A DNA stretch of 64,000 nucleotides from contig NZ_JAUCEN010000002.1 in assembly GCF_030348945.1 (NCBI RefSeq), positions 2,046,001 to 2,110,000 of the forward strand, read 5' to 3'. Numbering within the stretch: the stretch's first letter is position 1; each line of letters opens with the position of its first letter. Under the pieces are notes generated by a model. It was not told the origin of the DNA. It did not search any database and saw nothing but the letters and a program-made list of their open reading frames with translations. The position numbers and the translations under genes were made by a program. Source of the DNA: Peribacillus sp. ACCC06369 (lineage in GTDB: Bacteria; Bacillota; Bacilli; Bacillales; DSM-1321). Below, one piece after another: positions 18,385 through 27,954 of the stretch.

Positions 18385-19095
18385 ATGGAAAATAAAGATC
18401 AGGTTTTGCTAAAAGAAGACTTAGAAAATCAAGCTCACATGATGGGTTTTTCCCTAATTAACGTAGAAATAGAAATGGAGATATTAAATAATAAAATAGA
18501 AATACCAAATCAGAAGGATTTTTTAAACTTTCATAAGAATGTAGAAAATAGATTACTATTTTACTCTTATGAGTATGTATACGAATCGATCTTCAGAATT
18601 CCTGACGAATATCATCATAAATATGAAGAAAAAATAATACAAGAACAGATAAGTGTAAAAATCCATGAACATAATAAAGGCGTAAAAGACATTGATTTTG
18701 ATAAGCCAGCAGGTCTATTGATGTACTATATAAAAGACGGGTTTCTGTTCTATAACTGTACTAGTAATGAAAAAATTTATGACCTTTCGAGTTGTGATTA
18801 TATGATGAACTACATAGTTAAAGAAGTATTACAGGAAATTCCCATAGAAAAAAGAGAAGAAATGGAGAAAGAACGTCAGGCTAAAATAGAAAAAGAAAAA
18901 GAAGAGTTAAAAGAACTCATTTTTAAAGATCCAGATTTTAAGGCTGCCACAAATTTACCACGTAGGAAATCTTATGCTTCTCGATTTTTTCAGAGTCACC
19001 CTAAATACAAAGAGTTTTTACTTGATGCTGGGTATTATCCAATTCATTTTATTGAAGACATATGGAGAGAGTTTGAAAAGGGATTAAATAAATAA
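18385..19095 (+). CDS. hypothetical protein
   Basis: Not recognised. A 236-aa soluble, strongly charged protein, ATG behind GGGAGAGG. Residues 150-180 form a Lys/Glu-rich helix (KREEMEKERQAKIEKEKEEL) likely to be coiled coil. The C-terminal part (RRKSYASRFFQSHPKYKEFL) is basic then acidic. AT-rich compared with the phosphatase genes before it, and followed by its own terminator. No signal peptide or membrane segment. Confidence 0.55.
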   Translation: MENKDQVLLKEDLENQAHMMGFSLINVEIEMEILNNKIEIPNQKDFLNFHKNVENRLLFYSYEYVYESIFRIPDEYHHKYEEKIIQEQISVKIHEHNKGVKDIDFDKPAGLLMYYIKDGFLFYNCTSNEKIYDLSSCDYMMNYIVKEVLQEIPIEKREEMEKERQAKIEKEKEELKELIFKDPDFKAATNLPRRKSYASRFFQSHPKYKEFLLDAGYYPIHFIEDIWREFEKGLNK

Positions 19096-19106
19096 CTTAT
19101 ACATGT

Positions 19107-19138
19107 GGAGCTTTGTATTTTAATCAAAGCTCCTTCTT
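19107..19138 (+). terminator. Rho-independent terminator
   Basis: GGAGCTTTG (19107-19115) pairs with CAAAGCTCC (19125-19133), then TTCTT; 11 bases past the hypothetical gene. Confidence 0.75.
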
Positions 19139-19182
19139 AGCCCATAGAAACTCGTTTTAGAATAACTACAACTTTAATACTA

Positions 19183-19403
19183 TTAAAGCAGGTTCATGAG
19201 GCGAGAAGAGCGAATACTCAGCATAAGGTGGATAAATTTATTAATCGACTTATTAGATACAAAGAGAGCGTTAATTTAAATAGCGTAGCAAGTGAGGCTT
19301 GTATAGCAATGCGACTCTCTATAACAATATTGAAATAAGCGAACGGATTGAATCCCATCAGCAACAAGCCCAAGTTTCTCCCCCGAACTTAGTAAGCAGC
19401 TAA
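19183..19403 (+). pseudogene. Tn554-type TnpC (DUF6262-like) remnant
   Basis: The frame from 19183 reads LKQVHEARRANTQHKVDKFI, then NRLIRYKESVNLNSVASEAC. After an extra CT at about 19316 the next frame reads LYNNIEISERIESHQQQAQV to a stop at 19403. Joined, this is the DNA-binding TnpC protein of Tn554-like transposons (INFNSVAxEAGVSxxxLYxN pattern). The two recombinases TnpA and TnpB are not present in this gap. Confidence 0.6.
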
Positions 19404-19470
19404 AATATTATATATTGGCATGTAATACTAAGAAACAATATGAATTTTTTCTAAGGAAGGAAGGGTGTTT

Positions 19471-20568
19471 ATGTCTGCTATTTACACAGCATACTATGAT
19501 TTAATGGGGATGATAGGATTAATAATGTTGAGAAATAATAAGAAGCATCCGGCTGTTCCAGTTTTTCCTTTAGTTAGAGATATATGCTTAATGATTTATC
19601 AAATAAATAAAGAAATATTAGATGAATCTATTGATTTAGATCCTGATATTAAAAAAATACGTCACCGTGTGAAGTTGTTTCAAAAGAAAAATAACCTTAA
19701 AACATATCAACGTATTATAGATAACCATATTAATCAATTTGGAAATGACATTGATAATTTAGGTTTTTATTTAGATGGTAAGCAATTAGTTGGGAGTACA
19801 ATATATACTACTTATATATTTCAAGATACTCAATTTTTTTCCAATAATCCAAAAGAAACCAGTAACAATATATACAATTTTTTGAAATTAGTTGGAGAGA
19901 CCGTTGCAATAACTATTGAAAAACTTATAGAAAAGTCAAATCACTCTTTACCTATTTTCGATCCTCCCACATTTGTCTATAACGATGAAAAAGCTTACAC
20001 AGAGAAGGATATTCTTAACACCCAATTTTTTGTTAAAGAACCTAAAAATGTTTTTTTAACAAGATTAGTAATTAGTCTTCAAGAAGCCTCGACTTGTAAT
20101 TGGCTTTATAAAGGAATACCTGATGCTAATAGCCTAAAATTAGATAATTATATTTTACTAAGGTTGCTTTCAATAAAAGCTGATGAAGTAATGGATAACT
20201 TGAAAAATATGCAAACCTTTTTACCTGAGATTTTTCACCAAGTTGATGATGAATGCAATCTTAGCTTTTCAAAGATAATAAGTGATTTTGATAAAGAGTT
20301 AAGAAATGAATGTGTTCAATTAAGAAATATGATTCATTACGATGAGAATGAAAGAAACTTTCTGGATTACGTCAATAATAAATTTAGAGAAGATTGTAAT
20401 TATATAAATAATCTTACATATAAGCTGGTTATAGACTACATGGAACCTTTGAGTAAATTAATTTCAAATTATTTAAAGATTAATGATATGAGAAGCATGA
20501 ATGATTTGGAGAAGATAGCAAGAAGGTTATTTTCATTAGTTAAGAGAAATGATTTCAGAGAATCTTAA
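19471..20568 (+). CDS. hypothetical protein, all-helical, HEPN-like tail
   Basis: Not firmly recognised. A 365-aa soluble protein from ATG 19471 behind AAGGAAGGAAGGG; the frame is open from GTG 19465. Predicted mostly alpha-helical, Asn- and Ile-rich and very AT-rich. Near the C-terminus LRNECVQLRNMIHYDE resembles the RNxxH-type turn of HEPN/Cthe_2314-like proteins, but the rest gives no family. The neighbours are a transposon scrap and an IS3 element, so it sits in an acquired patch. Confidence 0.5.
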   Translation: MSAIYTAYYDLMGMIGLIMLRNNKKHPAVPVFPLVRDICLMIYQINKEILDESIDLDPDIKKIRHRVKLFQKKNNLKTYQRIIDNHINQFGNDIDNLGFYLDGKQLVGSTIYTTYIFQDTQFFSNNPKETSNNIYNFLKLVGETVAITIEKLIEKSNHSLPIFDPPTFVYNDEKAYTEKDILNTQFFVKEPKNVFLTRLVISLQEASTCNWLYKGIPDANSLKLDNYILLRLLSIKADEVMDNLKNMQTFLPEIFHQVDDECNLSFSKIISDFDKELRNECVQLRNMIHYDENERNFLDYVNNKFREDCNYINNLTYKLVIDYMEPLSKLISNYLKINDMRSMNDLEKIARRLFSLVKRNDFRES

Positions 20569-20688
20569 TACTTTAAAGTTAATATTCTATACAAAATCGA
20601 CTAAGAACAAATGCAGTGGAGTTAGTATAGTTTCATGGACACATTTTAGTTAAGTCCTTACAATGATTTTTGAGAGGATGTGTCCGTC

Positions 20689-20964
20689 TTGGAACGTAAG
20701 AATACAGGTAAAAAATACAATAATGAATTCAAGAAGACTATTGTAGATCTTTATCACTCGGGTAATTCGGTCAAAGAATTAAGCGGCGAATATGGCGTAT
20801 CAGAAGTTACCATTTATAAATGGGTTAAAGAATTTACTCCAATCGGTTTAGGGGAAGAGTCCATGACTCCAAAGGAATTAGCCGCCATTCAAAAGGAAAA
20901 CCTTCGGTTAAAGCAAGAAGTTGAAATCTTAAAAAAGGCTATGGCCATATTCGCGAAAAAGTAA
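20689..20964 (+). CDS. IS3-family transposase OrfA
   Basis: Helix-turn-helix protein that binds the IS ends, about 91 aa. It contains the HTH GNSVKELSGEYGVSEVTIYKW and a C-terminal leucine-zipper-like helix (LAAIQKENLRLKQEVEILKK). TTG 20689 lies eleven bases past GAGAGG; GTG 20680 is too close to it. A canonical A-AAA-AAG slippery heptamer at 20931-20937 lies in the last codons, allowing a -1 shift to make the OrfAB transposase. Confidence 0.85.
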   Translation: MERKNTGKKYNNEFKKTIVDLYHSGNSVKELSGEYGVSEVTIYKWVKEFTPIGLGEESMTPKELAAIQKENLRLKQEVEILKKAMAIFAKK

Positions 20965-21839
20965 CCGAAACAGATCTTACCGAATTTATTGAGGAACACA
21001 AGAAACAATATCCCGTACAGAAGATGTGTGAAATACTAGAAATCCCAAGAAGCAGCCATTATCAGTCCCTTCAAATAGTCGTATCAAATCGCGAACAGGA
21101 AAACCAAGAAATCACGAAGGAAATTCATCTCATTTACCTGGAAAGCAAGGGACGATATGGGGCTCCAAAGATTCATGAAAGCTTATTAACCAAAGGGTTT
21201 TCCCTAAGTCTAAAGCGTGTTCAACGCTTAATGAGCAAGGCGAGAATTCGTTCTATTACTAAGAAAAAATACCGTCCCTATCCATCTAAAGAAAAGGTTA
21301 TTCAATTGGATAATTTGTTAAAACGAGACTTCACTACTCAGACCATTAATGAGAAATGGGTAGCAGATATTACGTATATCCATACGTTAAAAGACGGATG
21401 GTGTTATTTAGCTTCGGTATTAGACCTTCATTCTAAGAAAATAGTAGGGTATTCATTTTCTCGTTCAATGACGACAGAACTGGTCATAAAAGCTTTCAAT
21501 AACGCACACCTATCACAAAAGCCCTCGGAGGGCTTAGTTCTTCATACCGATCTTGGCTCACAATATACAAGCAGTGAGTTTACTCAACATATCCAAAACC
21601 ATCATATTAAGCAATCCTTTAGTCAGAAAGGTTGCCCGTACGATAATGCCTGTATTGAATCCTTTCATGCCCTATTAAAGAAGGAAGAAGTCAACCACGT
21701 ACAATATCTAGACTATCAAACAGCTAAATTAGCGATGTTCCAATTTATTGAAGGTTGGTATAACCGAAAAAGAATTCACAGCAGCTTGGGTTATCAAACC
21801 CCACAAGCCATTGAAGATCGAATTAGGAATACAGCTTAA
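20937..21839 (+). CDS. IS3-family transposase OrfB (DDE integrase core)
   Basis: Catalytic part of the transposase, in the -1 frame relative to OrfA and entered by frameshifting at 20931-20937; ATG 21024 is the first internal ATG. It reads IREKVTETDLTEFIEEHKKQ, then an HTH_21-type region (GRYGAPKIHESLL), then the rve core with Asp in KWVADITYI, Asp in HTDLGSQYTS and Glu in NACIESFHALLKKE. All three DDE residues are present, so the copy is probably active. Confidence 0.88.
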   Translation, partial: GYGHIREKVTETDLTEFIEEHKKQYPVQKMCEILEIPRSSHYQSLQIVVSNREQENQEITKEIHLIYLESKGRYGAPKIHESLLTKGFSLSLKRVQRLMSKARIRSITKKKYRPYPSKEKVIQLDNLLKRDFTTQTINEKWVADITYIHTLKDGWCYLASVLDLHSKKIVGYSFSRSMTTELVIKAFNNAHLSQKPSEGLVLHTDLGSQYTSSEFTQHIQNHHIKQSFSQKGCPYDNACIESFHALLKKEEVNHVQYLDYQTAKLAMFQFIEGWYNRKRIHSSLGYQTPQAIEDRIRNTA

Positions 21840-21907
21840 GATTTAACTTTTTAGTGTCCAAAATATTGACTCAAATCCACAGTTTACAATAATTAGAGGT
21901 GTAACAT

Positions 21908-22365
21908 ATGAATAATTTTCAGAGAGAATATTCAATCAGTAATGCACATGTAGGCAGGGACTTTGAACAGATAGCGTTTAATTATTTTAATTCACACAAT
22001 ATTATTTTAAATAAAAGTGTCAGTATTCCTGTTGGGATAAACAAAGTGAAGAAATATCATATATTTGACTTGGGAAATGCAACAGACTTTCCTAAACTTA
22101 TTATAGAATGTAAATCACACAAGTGGACTTCGAGTGGAAATGTTCCGCGTGCTAAATTAACCGTGTGGAATGAGGCAATGTATTACTTTTTTTAGCGCCT
22201 ATGGAATATAGAAAGATATTTTTCATATTAAAAGATTATTGTAAGAAAAGGAGCGAAACATTGGGAGAATATTATATTAGGACATATCGTCACATGATCC
22301 CAGAAGATGTAGAGATAATGGAATACGACAGTGAAACTGAGTTAGTTAGGCAATTAAATATTTAA
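21908..22365 (+). pseudogene. PD-(D/E)XK nuclease-like gene with a one-base frameshift in a T7 run
   Basis: From ATG 21908 behind AGAGGTG the protein reads VGRDFEQIAFNYFNSHN, then ATDFPKLIIECKSHKW, which gives the D-x(n)-ExK signature of a restriction-endonuclease-like fold. The frame stops at 22195 after MYYFF, within TACTTTTTTTAG. Removing one T joins it to LAPMEYRKIFFILKDYC and on to RTYRHMIPEDVEIMEYD, ending at TAA 22365. The downstream part is clearly coding, so this is one 151-codon gene broken in a homopolymer. A sequencing error or polymerase slippage are alternatives. Function unknown; a nuclease of a defence or mobile system is possible. Confidence 0.6.
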
Positions 22366-22579
22366 TTATAGTTATTAGAATTTTAAAAATGTTGTTCGAC
22401 ATGAGGTACTCTTCTCAAATAATAAAATAAGCTACTTTTTTTATTATTAAGAGCAAATTATCTTAACTAATTTTATATTTATATTAGATTAACTTGTTAT
22501 TTAAAAATGTTTATAAAAAGTAATTGATTATTGATTGTAATAGATATTATTACTCAAACCAATTATTAAGGGGGTACTT

Positions 22580-22928
22580 ATGTCTTTAAAGTATTTTTAT
22601 GAAATAGAGGAGCAAAGATTATTAGATGAGGCAAAAAAGGTTTCATTGTTTACAAATCATCGCCATAAATTTGTTAATTATTTGTTGGAACAAACCTATT
22701 TATGGACAGTTAGCAAAATTTAAAAGTGATCTTGAAAAGTATTATAGCTATGAACCTTTTGTTTATAGGATTCAAAAAGTCAATGATATCATCGCAAAAG
22801 ATATAAAAAAGCGGACTTTAACTACTATGATTAATGAACTACACAGAAATAACCCTGATATAAAATCCTTTACTTTTAATAAACTTAATGAAGTGCTGGT
22901 AAGGCTGAATACTGATTCGAATTTCTGA
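22580..22928 (+). pseudogene. hypothetical gene split by a frameshift
   Basis: ATG 22580 follows AAGGGGGTAC and opens MSLKYFYEIEEQRLLDEAKK, stopping at 22723. An overlapping frame continues with KSDLEKYYSYEPFVYRIQKV and ends at 22928 with LNEVLVRLNTDSNF. The two halves overlap around 22680-22720, where a one-base shift joins them into a protein of about 115 aa. Not recognised; soluble and helical. The 200 bases before it (22366-22579) are AT-rich without a gene. Confidence 0.45.
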
Positions 22929-22982
22929 GTAGTTGGAAAGGGAGCGGAACGCACGCTTTAACATTTAAATTTTGCGTAAACT

Positions 22983-23015
22983 AGAGAACTGATATACCAA
23001 CATCAGTTCTCTTTA
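22983..23015 (+). terminator. Rho-independent terminator
   Basis: AGAGAACTGAT (22983-22993) pairs with ATCAGTTCTCT (23002-23012), followed by TTATT. Confidence 0.75.
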
Positions 23016-23151
23016 TTGATTTATCACTCGAAAAAGAAGGTCTATTCAAGAAAATGGAACTATCTAGCCTTTACCTGAGAGATGTGACCATCCTCCATTT
23101 AAGCTAAAAATATTTCTCACCACAATCGTGCCCGATCGTATTGCAGCATAA

Positions 23152-23184
23152 AAAATTCCTGCATATCAATACAGGAATTTTAAT
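23152..23184 (-). terminator. bidirectional terminator beside the glycosyltransferase remnant
   Basis: AAAATTCCTG (23152-23161) pairs with CAGGAATTTT (23172-23181). It lies just past the minus-strand glycosyltransferase stop, and also past a short plus-strand coding-like tail (PFKLKIFLTTIVPDRIAA, ending at 23150) that I cannot identify. Confidence 0.6.
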
Positions 23185-23195
23185 CAAACTTTATT

Positions 23196-23433
23196 TTAAA
23201 TCAACGCTAAATACTCATCTATAGCTTTTAAAGCTTTCTTTTCTCCTCCGGATTCTTTAAAGCTTTTACTTATCATTTTAGCATTCTCACGATATGAAGC
23301 AGTGGACAATATGAGTTGCACAGCTTCTTGCAGCTTTTTTACACTTACTTCATGCAATCAATCCTATATCCGGCTTGAAGTTCCTCTAATCGATTAGCGA
23401 CCATAGGCTGATCAGAAGAGATTATACATGGCT
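23196..23433 (-). pseudogene. MGT/YjiC-type UDP-glycosyltransferase, C-terminal remnant
   Basis: On the minus strand one frame reads PCIISSDQPMVANRLEELQA and GYRID, the nucleotide-sugar-binding end of macrolide-type glycosyltransferases (P-x-x-SDQP-x-A-xR). After a frameshift near 23353 the next frame reads [20 protein letters not shown], then [19 protein letters not shown] and a stop. The N-terminal two thirds of the gene are missing. Confidence 0.7.
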
Positions 23434-23637
23434 TTTTTCTTCTACTTTTTTGCTCCGTATAAGAGAACTTTTGCTAATTCATTTTAATTCCTTCACTCGT
23501 TTAAATGCATGGCTCTCAAGTAGCTTTTGAGCGTGTGAGACCTGTTTCTTTGATGTACTTGTTAGGGCGGACCTCTCTGATTAAAATATAAGTAAATGAT
23601 ATAATGAAAGAATCCTACTCTTATAAGGAATCAAAAG

Positions 23638-23899
23638 TTTTTTTATGATAATGGTTTTGAATTTATCTCCAACTTAAAAAAGCAGAAAATTCATAATAGT
23701 AATTCTACAAAGTTGTCAAAAAAAATTGAAGCAATAAAACAAGGGAAAGACTTAATTGATTGAAGTATCCCAAGATCAGTTCCATGTGGTTCCCAGTTCA
23801 AGAGACGTAGGGATTGTATTCAACTTTCAAACTGGCGGGTTGCCGTATTGGTATGTAGTGGGGAATGGAGATACTTATATGCTTGGGTGCTTTCTTTAG
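23638..23899 (+). pseudogene. unidentified coding remnant with 4-base duplication
   Basis: One frame reads FFYDNGFEFISNLKKQKIHN, then KIEAIKQGKDLID and stop. A duplicated ATTG at 23755-23762 shifts the reading; in the next frame it continues EVSQDQFHVVPSSRDVGIVF, then GGLPYWYVVGNGDTYMLGCF to a stop at 23899. Joined, it gives about 85 residues of plausible protein, but I do not recognise it and see no start codon. Confidence 0.4.
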
Positions 23900-23976
23900 C
23901 TGCTGAGCGGATTCATCCTAAAAAAATTTTATTAAATCTATGTTCTCAAAACAGATGTTAAAAGGGGTGTATTAAT

Positions 23977-25683
23977 TTGCGTAATTTACAAGAAATAGTA
24001 AAATATTTTCCCTTTGGTCTGCTATTAGTAAACAATAAGGGTGAAATACGATATGGGAATGAACTTTGTGAAAGTATACTAGGAGTCAAAAAACTAGATA
24101 AGAATCTTATACAAGTTATATTACCAGGTTGTAACATAATAAAAGTAATCAAAGAAGGCGGATTTGAAATTACCGCTCATAACTCTTTAGAGGAAATGCA
24201 CCTCATGTGTATCTCATTGATGACTGGGAATCTTGGGATAATTCTATTCATTCCTAAAGAAGTTTATAATGATGACATCATAAGTAAGTCTCCTAATGTT
24301 ATTGAGTTAAAACAAGAACTGGAAGCGATTATGAATTTGAGTGGTGAGCTTGTAACAATCACAGATGCTGAGGGAATCGTACTGCGAGTTAATAAAGCAT
24401 GCGAGCAGATTCTAGGAGTAAAGGAATCTGATGTTATTGGCAGATTCGCCTCTATCATGGAAAAAAATGGTGTTATAGACTCATCCTCAACAAAGCATGT
24501 AATAAAGCACAAGTGTAAAATAACCATGAATCAAACAACGATGTCTGGACGGCGGTTAATGGTTGATGCGCACCCAATTTTTAATGATGATGGGTCATTG
24601 AGTAAAGTTATTAATATTTCAAAAGATGTAACAGAGATATCAAACCTTCAAAAAAAATTAGAAGAAACCAAAAGCATTCTAGATTACTATCAGCAGGAAC
24701 TTAGTATTCTTCAGAAAAAAGATCAAGAAATAGTTGTTAAATCCATGGCTATGGAAAAGGTTTATGAACTGGCATGTAGAGTAGCCGATTCGGATGCCAC
24801 CATTTTTCTGCAAGGGGAAACAGGTGTAGGTAAGGAAGTTCTGGCTAGAACGATTCATAATTCCAGCATTAGAAAAGAAGCTCCGTTTATAAAAGTTAAT
24901 TGTGGAGCAATTCCGGAAAGTATTATGGAATCTGAGCTTTTTGGTTATTCAAAAGGCACTTTCACCGGTGGGAATAAAGATGGAAAAAAGGGGTTAGCCC
25001 TGGCAGCGCATAAAGGAACTTTATTTTTAGATGAGATTGGTGAATTACCACTTAATTTACAGGCGAAATTACTTCAACTTTTAAATGAAAAGCAGTTCAC
25101 TCCACTTGGAGAAATAAAGCCAGTACAAGTAGATGTTCGATTTATAGCTGCAACCAATCGTAATTTAGAGGATATGGTGAGAGAGGGAACTTTTCGTGAA
25201 GACCTATATTATCGTTTATTTGTTATACCTATTACTATTCCCTCTTTATCAGAACGAAGAGAGGACATACCCTTTCTAATCAACCATTTTTTAGAAACAT
25301 TTAACCATAAATACAAATTATATAAAACAATTGATAAGGAAGTAGTACAGTTTTTCATAGATTATGAATGGAAGGGAAATGTAAGAGAATTACAAAATAC
25401 TATTGAAAGACTCGTTCTTATATCATCAGCTCAGCAAATAGAGTTAAGTGATCTATCAGATAAATTTAAAAAGGCCACTTCTCACACTAAAGGAATCAGT
25501 GGCGAAGGTTTGAATCTAAAGCAAAAAATGGAGCAATTTGAAAAACAAATCCTTGTTCAAACTTTAGAAACGTCTAATACAATGAAAGAAGCAAGTAAAA
25601 AATTGGGAGTGGATGCATCGACGATTACCAGAAAAGTTAAAAAATACAACATTAACGTTGCAAAATTGCAATTTCTATTGTGA
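23977..25683 (+). CDS. sigma-54-dependent transcriptional activator (PAS-AAA-Fis type) of the hydantoin cluster
   Basis: Enhancer-binding protein of 568 aa. The N-terminal sensor region contains a PAS-like domain (GELVTITDAEGIVLRVNKAC, about residues 119-150) and a coiled linker. The AAA+ core has Walker A GETGVGKEV (about 280), the sigma-54 contact loop GTFTGG (a variant of GAFTGA, about 328), Walker B GTLFLDEIGEL (about 347) and the arginine-finger region. The C-terminus has a Fis-type HTH (MKEASKKLGVDASTITRKV). No receiver domain, so it probably senses a small molecule. Start TTG 23977 follows AAAGGGG. The sigma-54 promoter and repeated sites right downstream make the hyu operon its likely target. 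Confidence 0.88.
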   Translation: MRNLQEIVKYFPFGLLLVNNKGEIRYGNELCESILGVKKLDKNLIQVILPGCNIIKVIKEGGFEITAHNSLEEMHLMCISLMTGNLGIILFIPKEVYNDDIISKSPNVIELKQELEAIMNLSGELVTITDAEGIVLRVNKACEQILGVKESDVIGRFASIMEKNGVIDSSSTKHVIKHKCKITMNQTTMSGRRLMVDAHPIFNDDGSLSKVINISKDVTEISNLQKKLEETKSILDYYQQELSILQKKDQEIVVKSMAMEKVYELACRVADSDATIFLQGETGVGKEVLARTIHNSSIRKEAPFIKVNCGAIPESIMESELFGYSKGTFTGGNKDGKKGLALAAHKGTLFLDEIGELPLNLQAKLLQLLNEKQFTPLGEIKPVQVDVRFIAATNRNLEDMVREGTFREDLYYRLFVIPITIPSLSERREDIPFLINHFLETFNHKYKLYKTIDKEVVQFFIDYEWKGNVRELQNTIERLVLISSAQQIELSDLSDKFKKATSHTKGISGEGLNLKQKMEQFEKQILVQTLETSNTMKEASKKLGVDASTITRKVKKYNINVAKLQFLL

Positions 25684-25770
25684 TTTTGCAATTTTTATTT
25701 TAAACCTAGTTTTATGAATTTTCTGATATAAATTATGGATGTTAGTCCATTTAGGATTGCACCTTTGCAA
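25658..25770 (+). promoter_or_regulatory. repeated upstream activator sites
   Basis: TTGCAAAATTGCAA (25658-25671, overlapping the end of the regulator gene) and TTGCACCTTTGCAA (25757-25770) share the inverted layout TTGCAn-NN-TTGCAA, with a half site TTGCAA at 25686. They lie about 165 and 66 bases before the -24 element, suitable for an enhancer-binding protein. Binding by the adjacent activator is inferred. Confidence 0.6.
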
Positions 25771-25822
25771 TTTCGATTTATTCTCAATATTAAAAAGCTA
25801 TTTTTATCAGCTTTTTATACTT

Positions 25823-25838
25823 TGGCATGAAACTTGCT
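25823..25838 (+). promoter_or_regulatory. sigma-54 (-24/-12) promoter of the hyu operon
   Basis: TGGCATGAAACTTGCT fits the TGGCAC-N5-TTGCW consensus with GG and GC at the required spacing. It is about 40 bases before hyuA, directly after the sigma-54 activator gene. Confidence 0.85.
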
Positions 25839-25878
25839 TTAAATAATAATAGAACACAATTTAAAGGGGGAAAGTGTT

Positions 25879-27951
25879 ATGAAATTATTTGGCGTAGACG
25901 TCGGAGGAACTTTTACCGATATAATTTTTAGCGATACTGAAACACGGGTGACAGCTATTCATAAAGTCCCGACAACATTAGACGATCCATCAACCGGTGT
26001 GGTTCAGGGTATTCTTGAACTTTGTGACCGTCAATATATTGACAGAACTGCAATTGATCATGTGTTTCACGGAACAACGATTGCCACTAATGCGATTCTT
26101 GAGTATGACGGGGCTAAAACAGGGATGATCACAACAGAAGGATACAGGGATATCATACATATCGGGAGGCATCAACGACCACAAAACTATTCCATCATGC
26201 AAGAAATTCCATGGCAGGATAGACCATTAGTCCAGCGAAGACATCGATTAGCGATTGCAGAGCGTATGGGCCCAGTTAAAGGCCAGGTCATCACTCCAGT
26301 ACAGGAAGATCAAGTTCGGGGTGCGGTTGCAACGTTAAAGGAAAGGGGCGTTGATTCTATTATTGTTAACTTCTTATTTTCCTATACCAACCCTGAGCAT
26401 GAACAACGTGTAAAAGAAATTATCGAAGAAGAATATCCGGAAGCATTCGTCACGATTTCTTCTGAAGTTTCACCGCAATTTCGTGAGTTTGAACGTTTTA
26501 CCACAGCTTCCATTAACGGCTTTGTGGGGCCGAAGGTGAAAAATTACATTCAAAACTTGGAACAGAGTTTGAAAGATTCAGGAATCTCTGCTGAACTTCA
26601 TATTATGTGCTCAAACGGTGGAGTAGCAACGCCTAAAACTGTATCTGAAAAGCCTGTCAATACGCTGTTGTCAGGGCCTGCAGCAGGTATCCTGGGAGGA
26701 GCTTGGGCCGGGGAATTAACAAATCGTCAAAAACTGATTACCTTTGACGTAGGCGGCACTAGTGCTGACATAGGTATTATCACTGATAGCGGTTATGGCG
26801 AATCGTCAGCTCGTGATACATGGATAGCTGGTTATCCAGTCATGGTACCGATGATTGATATTCATACAATCGGCGCAGGTGGCGGCAGTATAGCCCATAT
26901 TGATGAAGGCGGTGCATTTAAGGTTGGGCCAAGAAGTGCAGGTTCTCGTCCAGGACCAGCCTGTTACGGCCATGGCGGGTTAAAGCCAACAGTAAGTGAT
27001 GCTAACGTTGTGCTCGGAAGGATTGATGAACATAATTTCCTTGGTGGAGAGATGAAAATCTATACAAATGCAGCATACAAGGTAATAGACGAATTAGCGG
27101 GACAATTGGATTTAAGTAGAGAAAGAACAGCTGAAGGTGTCTTGCAAATAATGAATAACAACATGGCAAATGCGATTCGTGAAAAAACGATTCAAAAAGG
27201 CGAGGACCCGAGGGAGTTCTCATTGGTTGCTTTTGGCGGAGCCGGTCCGCTACATGCCGTAGAAGTCGCTCAGATTTTAAATATACCAGAGGTAATTATA
27301 CCGTTATACCCAGGAATCAACTCCGCCACTGGATTATTAACGACAGATTTAAAATATGACGTTATCAAAACGGAATTTATGATGAGTACTAATATGGATT
27401 TCTCCGGCTTAAACGAAGATTTAGCTGGATTAGAAACCCAGCTTATTAATCAACTAAAAGAAGACGGAGTCTCCAAACAAGATATTCGCATTCTTCGAAG
27501 TGCTGATTGCCGATATGCCGGTCAGGGGTATGAGTTGCGTGTTGATCTGCCAGACGTATTTCTTGATGAAGAAACTATTGTCGATGCATTGAACAATTTT
27601 CATGAGAGCCATAAAGCAGAGTATGGACATAACTTTACAGACAGCCCAATTGAGTTTGTCAATATTCGCGTAACTGGAACTGGCTACATGCCGAAAATCG
27701 AAAAGCAGGCAATCCATCACGAGTATCAATTGGAAGATGCATTGTTAAAAACAGGTGATGCTATTTTTAATATCGATGGAAGCCTAGTAAAAGTCGAAAT
27801 CAATTTCTATCAAAGAGAGAAGATTCCTGTTGGTGCTGAATTTAATGGTCCTTGTATTGTGCTACAAAAAGATACAACCACTGTCATTCCTCCTAACTGT
27901 ACTGCTTATATCGAGGAATACGGAAATATGATTATTAAGGTAGGTGTTTAA
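25879..27951 (+). CDS. hyuA: hydantoinase/oxoprolinase family protein, subunit A
   Basis: ATP-dependent hydantoinase subunit of 690 aa. It opens with the sugar-kinase-like phosphate motif [14 protein letters not shown] and has [13 protein letters not shown], a second acidic/glycine motif [12 protein letters not shown] (about residue 290) and the family block [11 protein letters not shown]. Together with HyuB it opens five-membered cyclic amides such as hydantoins or oxoproline-like rings using ATP. Start ATG behind AAAGGGGGAAAG. First gene of the sigma-54 unit; HyuB starts 3 bases after its stop. Substrate is not set by sequence; N-methylhydantoin, oxoproline and related compounds are options. 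Confidence 0.9.
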   Translation: MKLFGVDVGGTFTDIIFSDTETRVTAIHKVPTTLDDPSTGVVQGILELCDRQYIDRTAIDHVFHGTTIATNAILEYDGAKTGMITTEGYRDIIHIGRHQRPQNYSIMQEIPWQDRPLVQRRHRLAIAERMGPVKGQVITPVQEDQVRGAVATLKERGVDSIIVNFLFSYTNPEHEQRVKEIIEEEYPEAFVTISSEVSPQFREFERFTTASINGFVGPKVKNYIQNLEQSLKDSGISAELHIMCSNGGVATPKTVSEKPVNTLLSGPAAGILGGAWAGELTNRQKLITFDVGGTSADIGIITDSGYGESSARDTWIAGYPVMVPMIDIHTIGAGGGSIAHIDEGGAFKVGPRSAGSRPGPACYGHGGLKPTVSDANVVLGRIDEHNFLGGEMKIYTNAAYKVIDELAGQLDLSRERTAEGVLQIMNNNMANAIREKTIQKGEDPREFSLVAFGGAGPLHAVEVAQILNIPEVIIPLYPGINSATGLLTTDLKYDVIKTEFMMSTNMDFSGLNEDLAGLETQLINQLKEDGVSKQDIRILRSADCRYAGQGYELRVDLPDVFLDEETIVDALNNFHESHKAEYGHNFTDSPIEFVNIRVTGTGYMPKIEKQAIHHEYQLEDALLKTGDAIFNIDGSLVKVEINFYQREKIPVGAEFNGPCIVLQKDTTTVIPPNCTAYIEEYGNMIIKVGV

Positions 27952-27954
27952 TTT

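Larger units (their letters stand above)
20636..21860 (+). mobile_element. IS3-family insertion sequence (copy 1), complete
   Basis: About 1225 bases. The left end TGGACACATTTTAGTTAAG is matched by an inverted right end reading TGGACACTAAAAAGTTAA on the other strand. It encodes the usual two overlapping frames with a -1 slippery site. No matching direct repeat is visible at the flanks (TCA on the left, AAA on the right), so the flanks may have been rearranged after insertion. Confidence 0.85.

Noticed and set aside
20636..21860. target-site duplication of IS3 copy 1
   Set aside because: Flanking bases TCA and AAA do not match, so no duplication is claimed.
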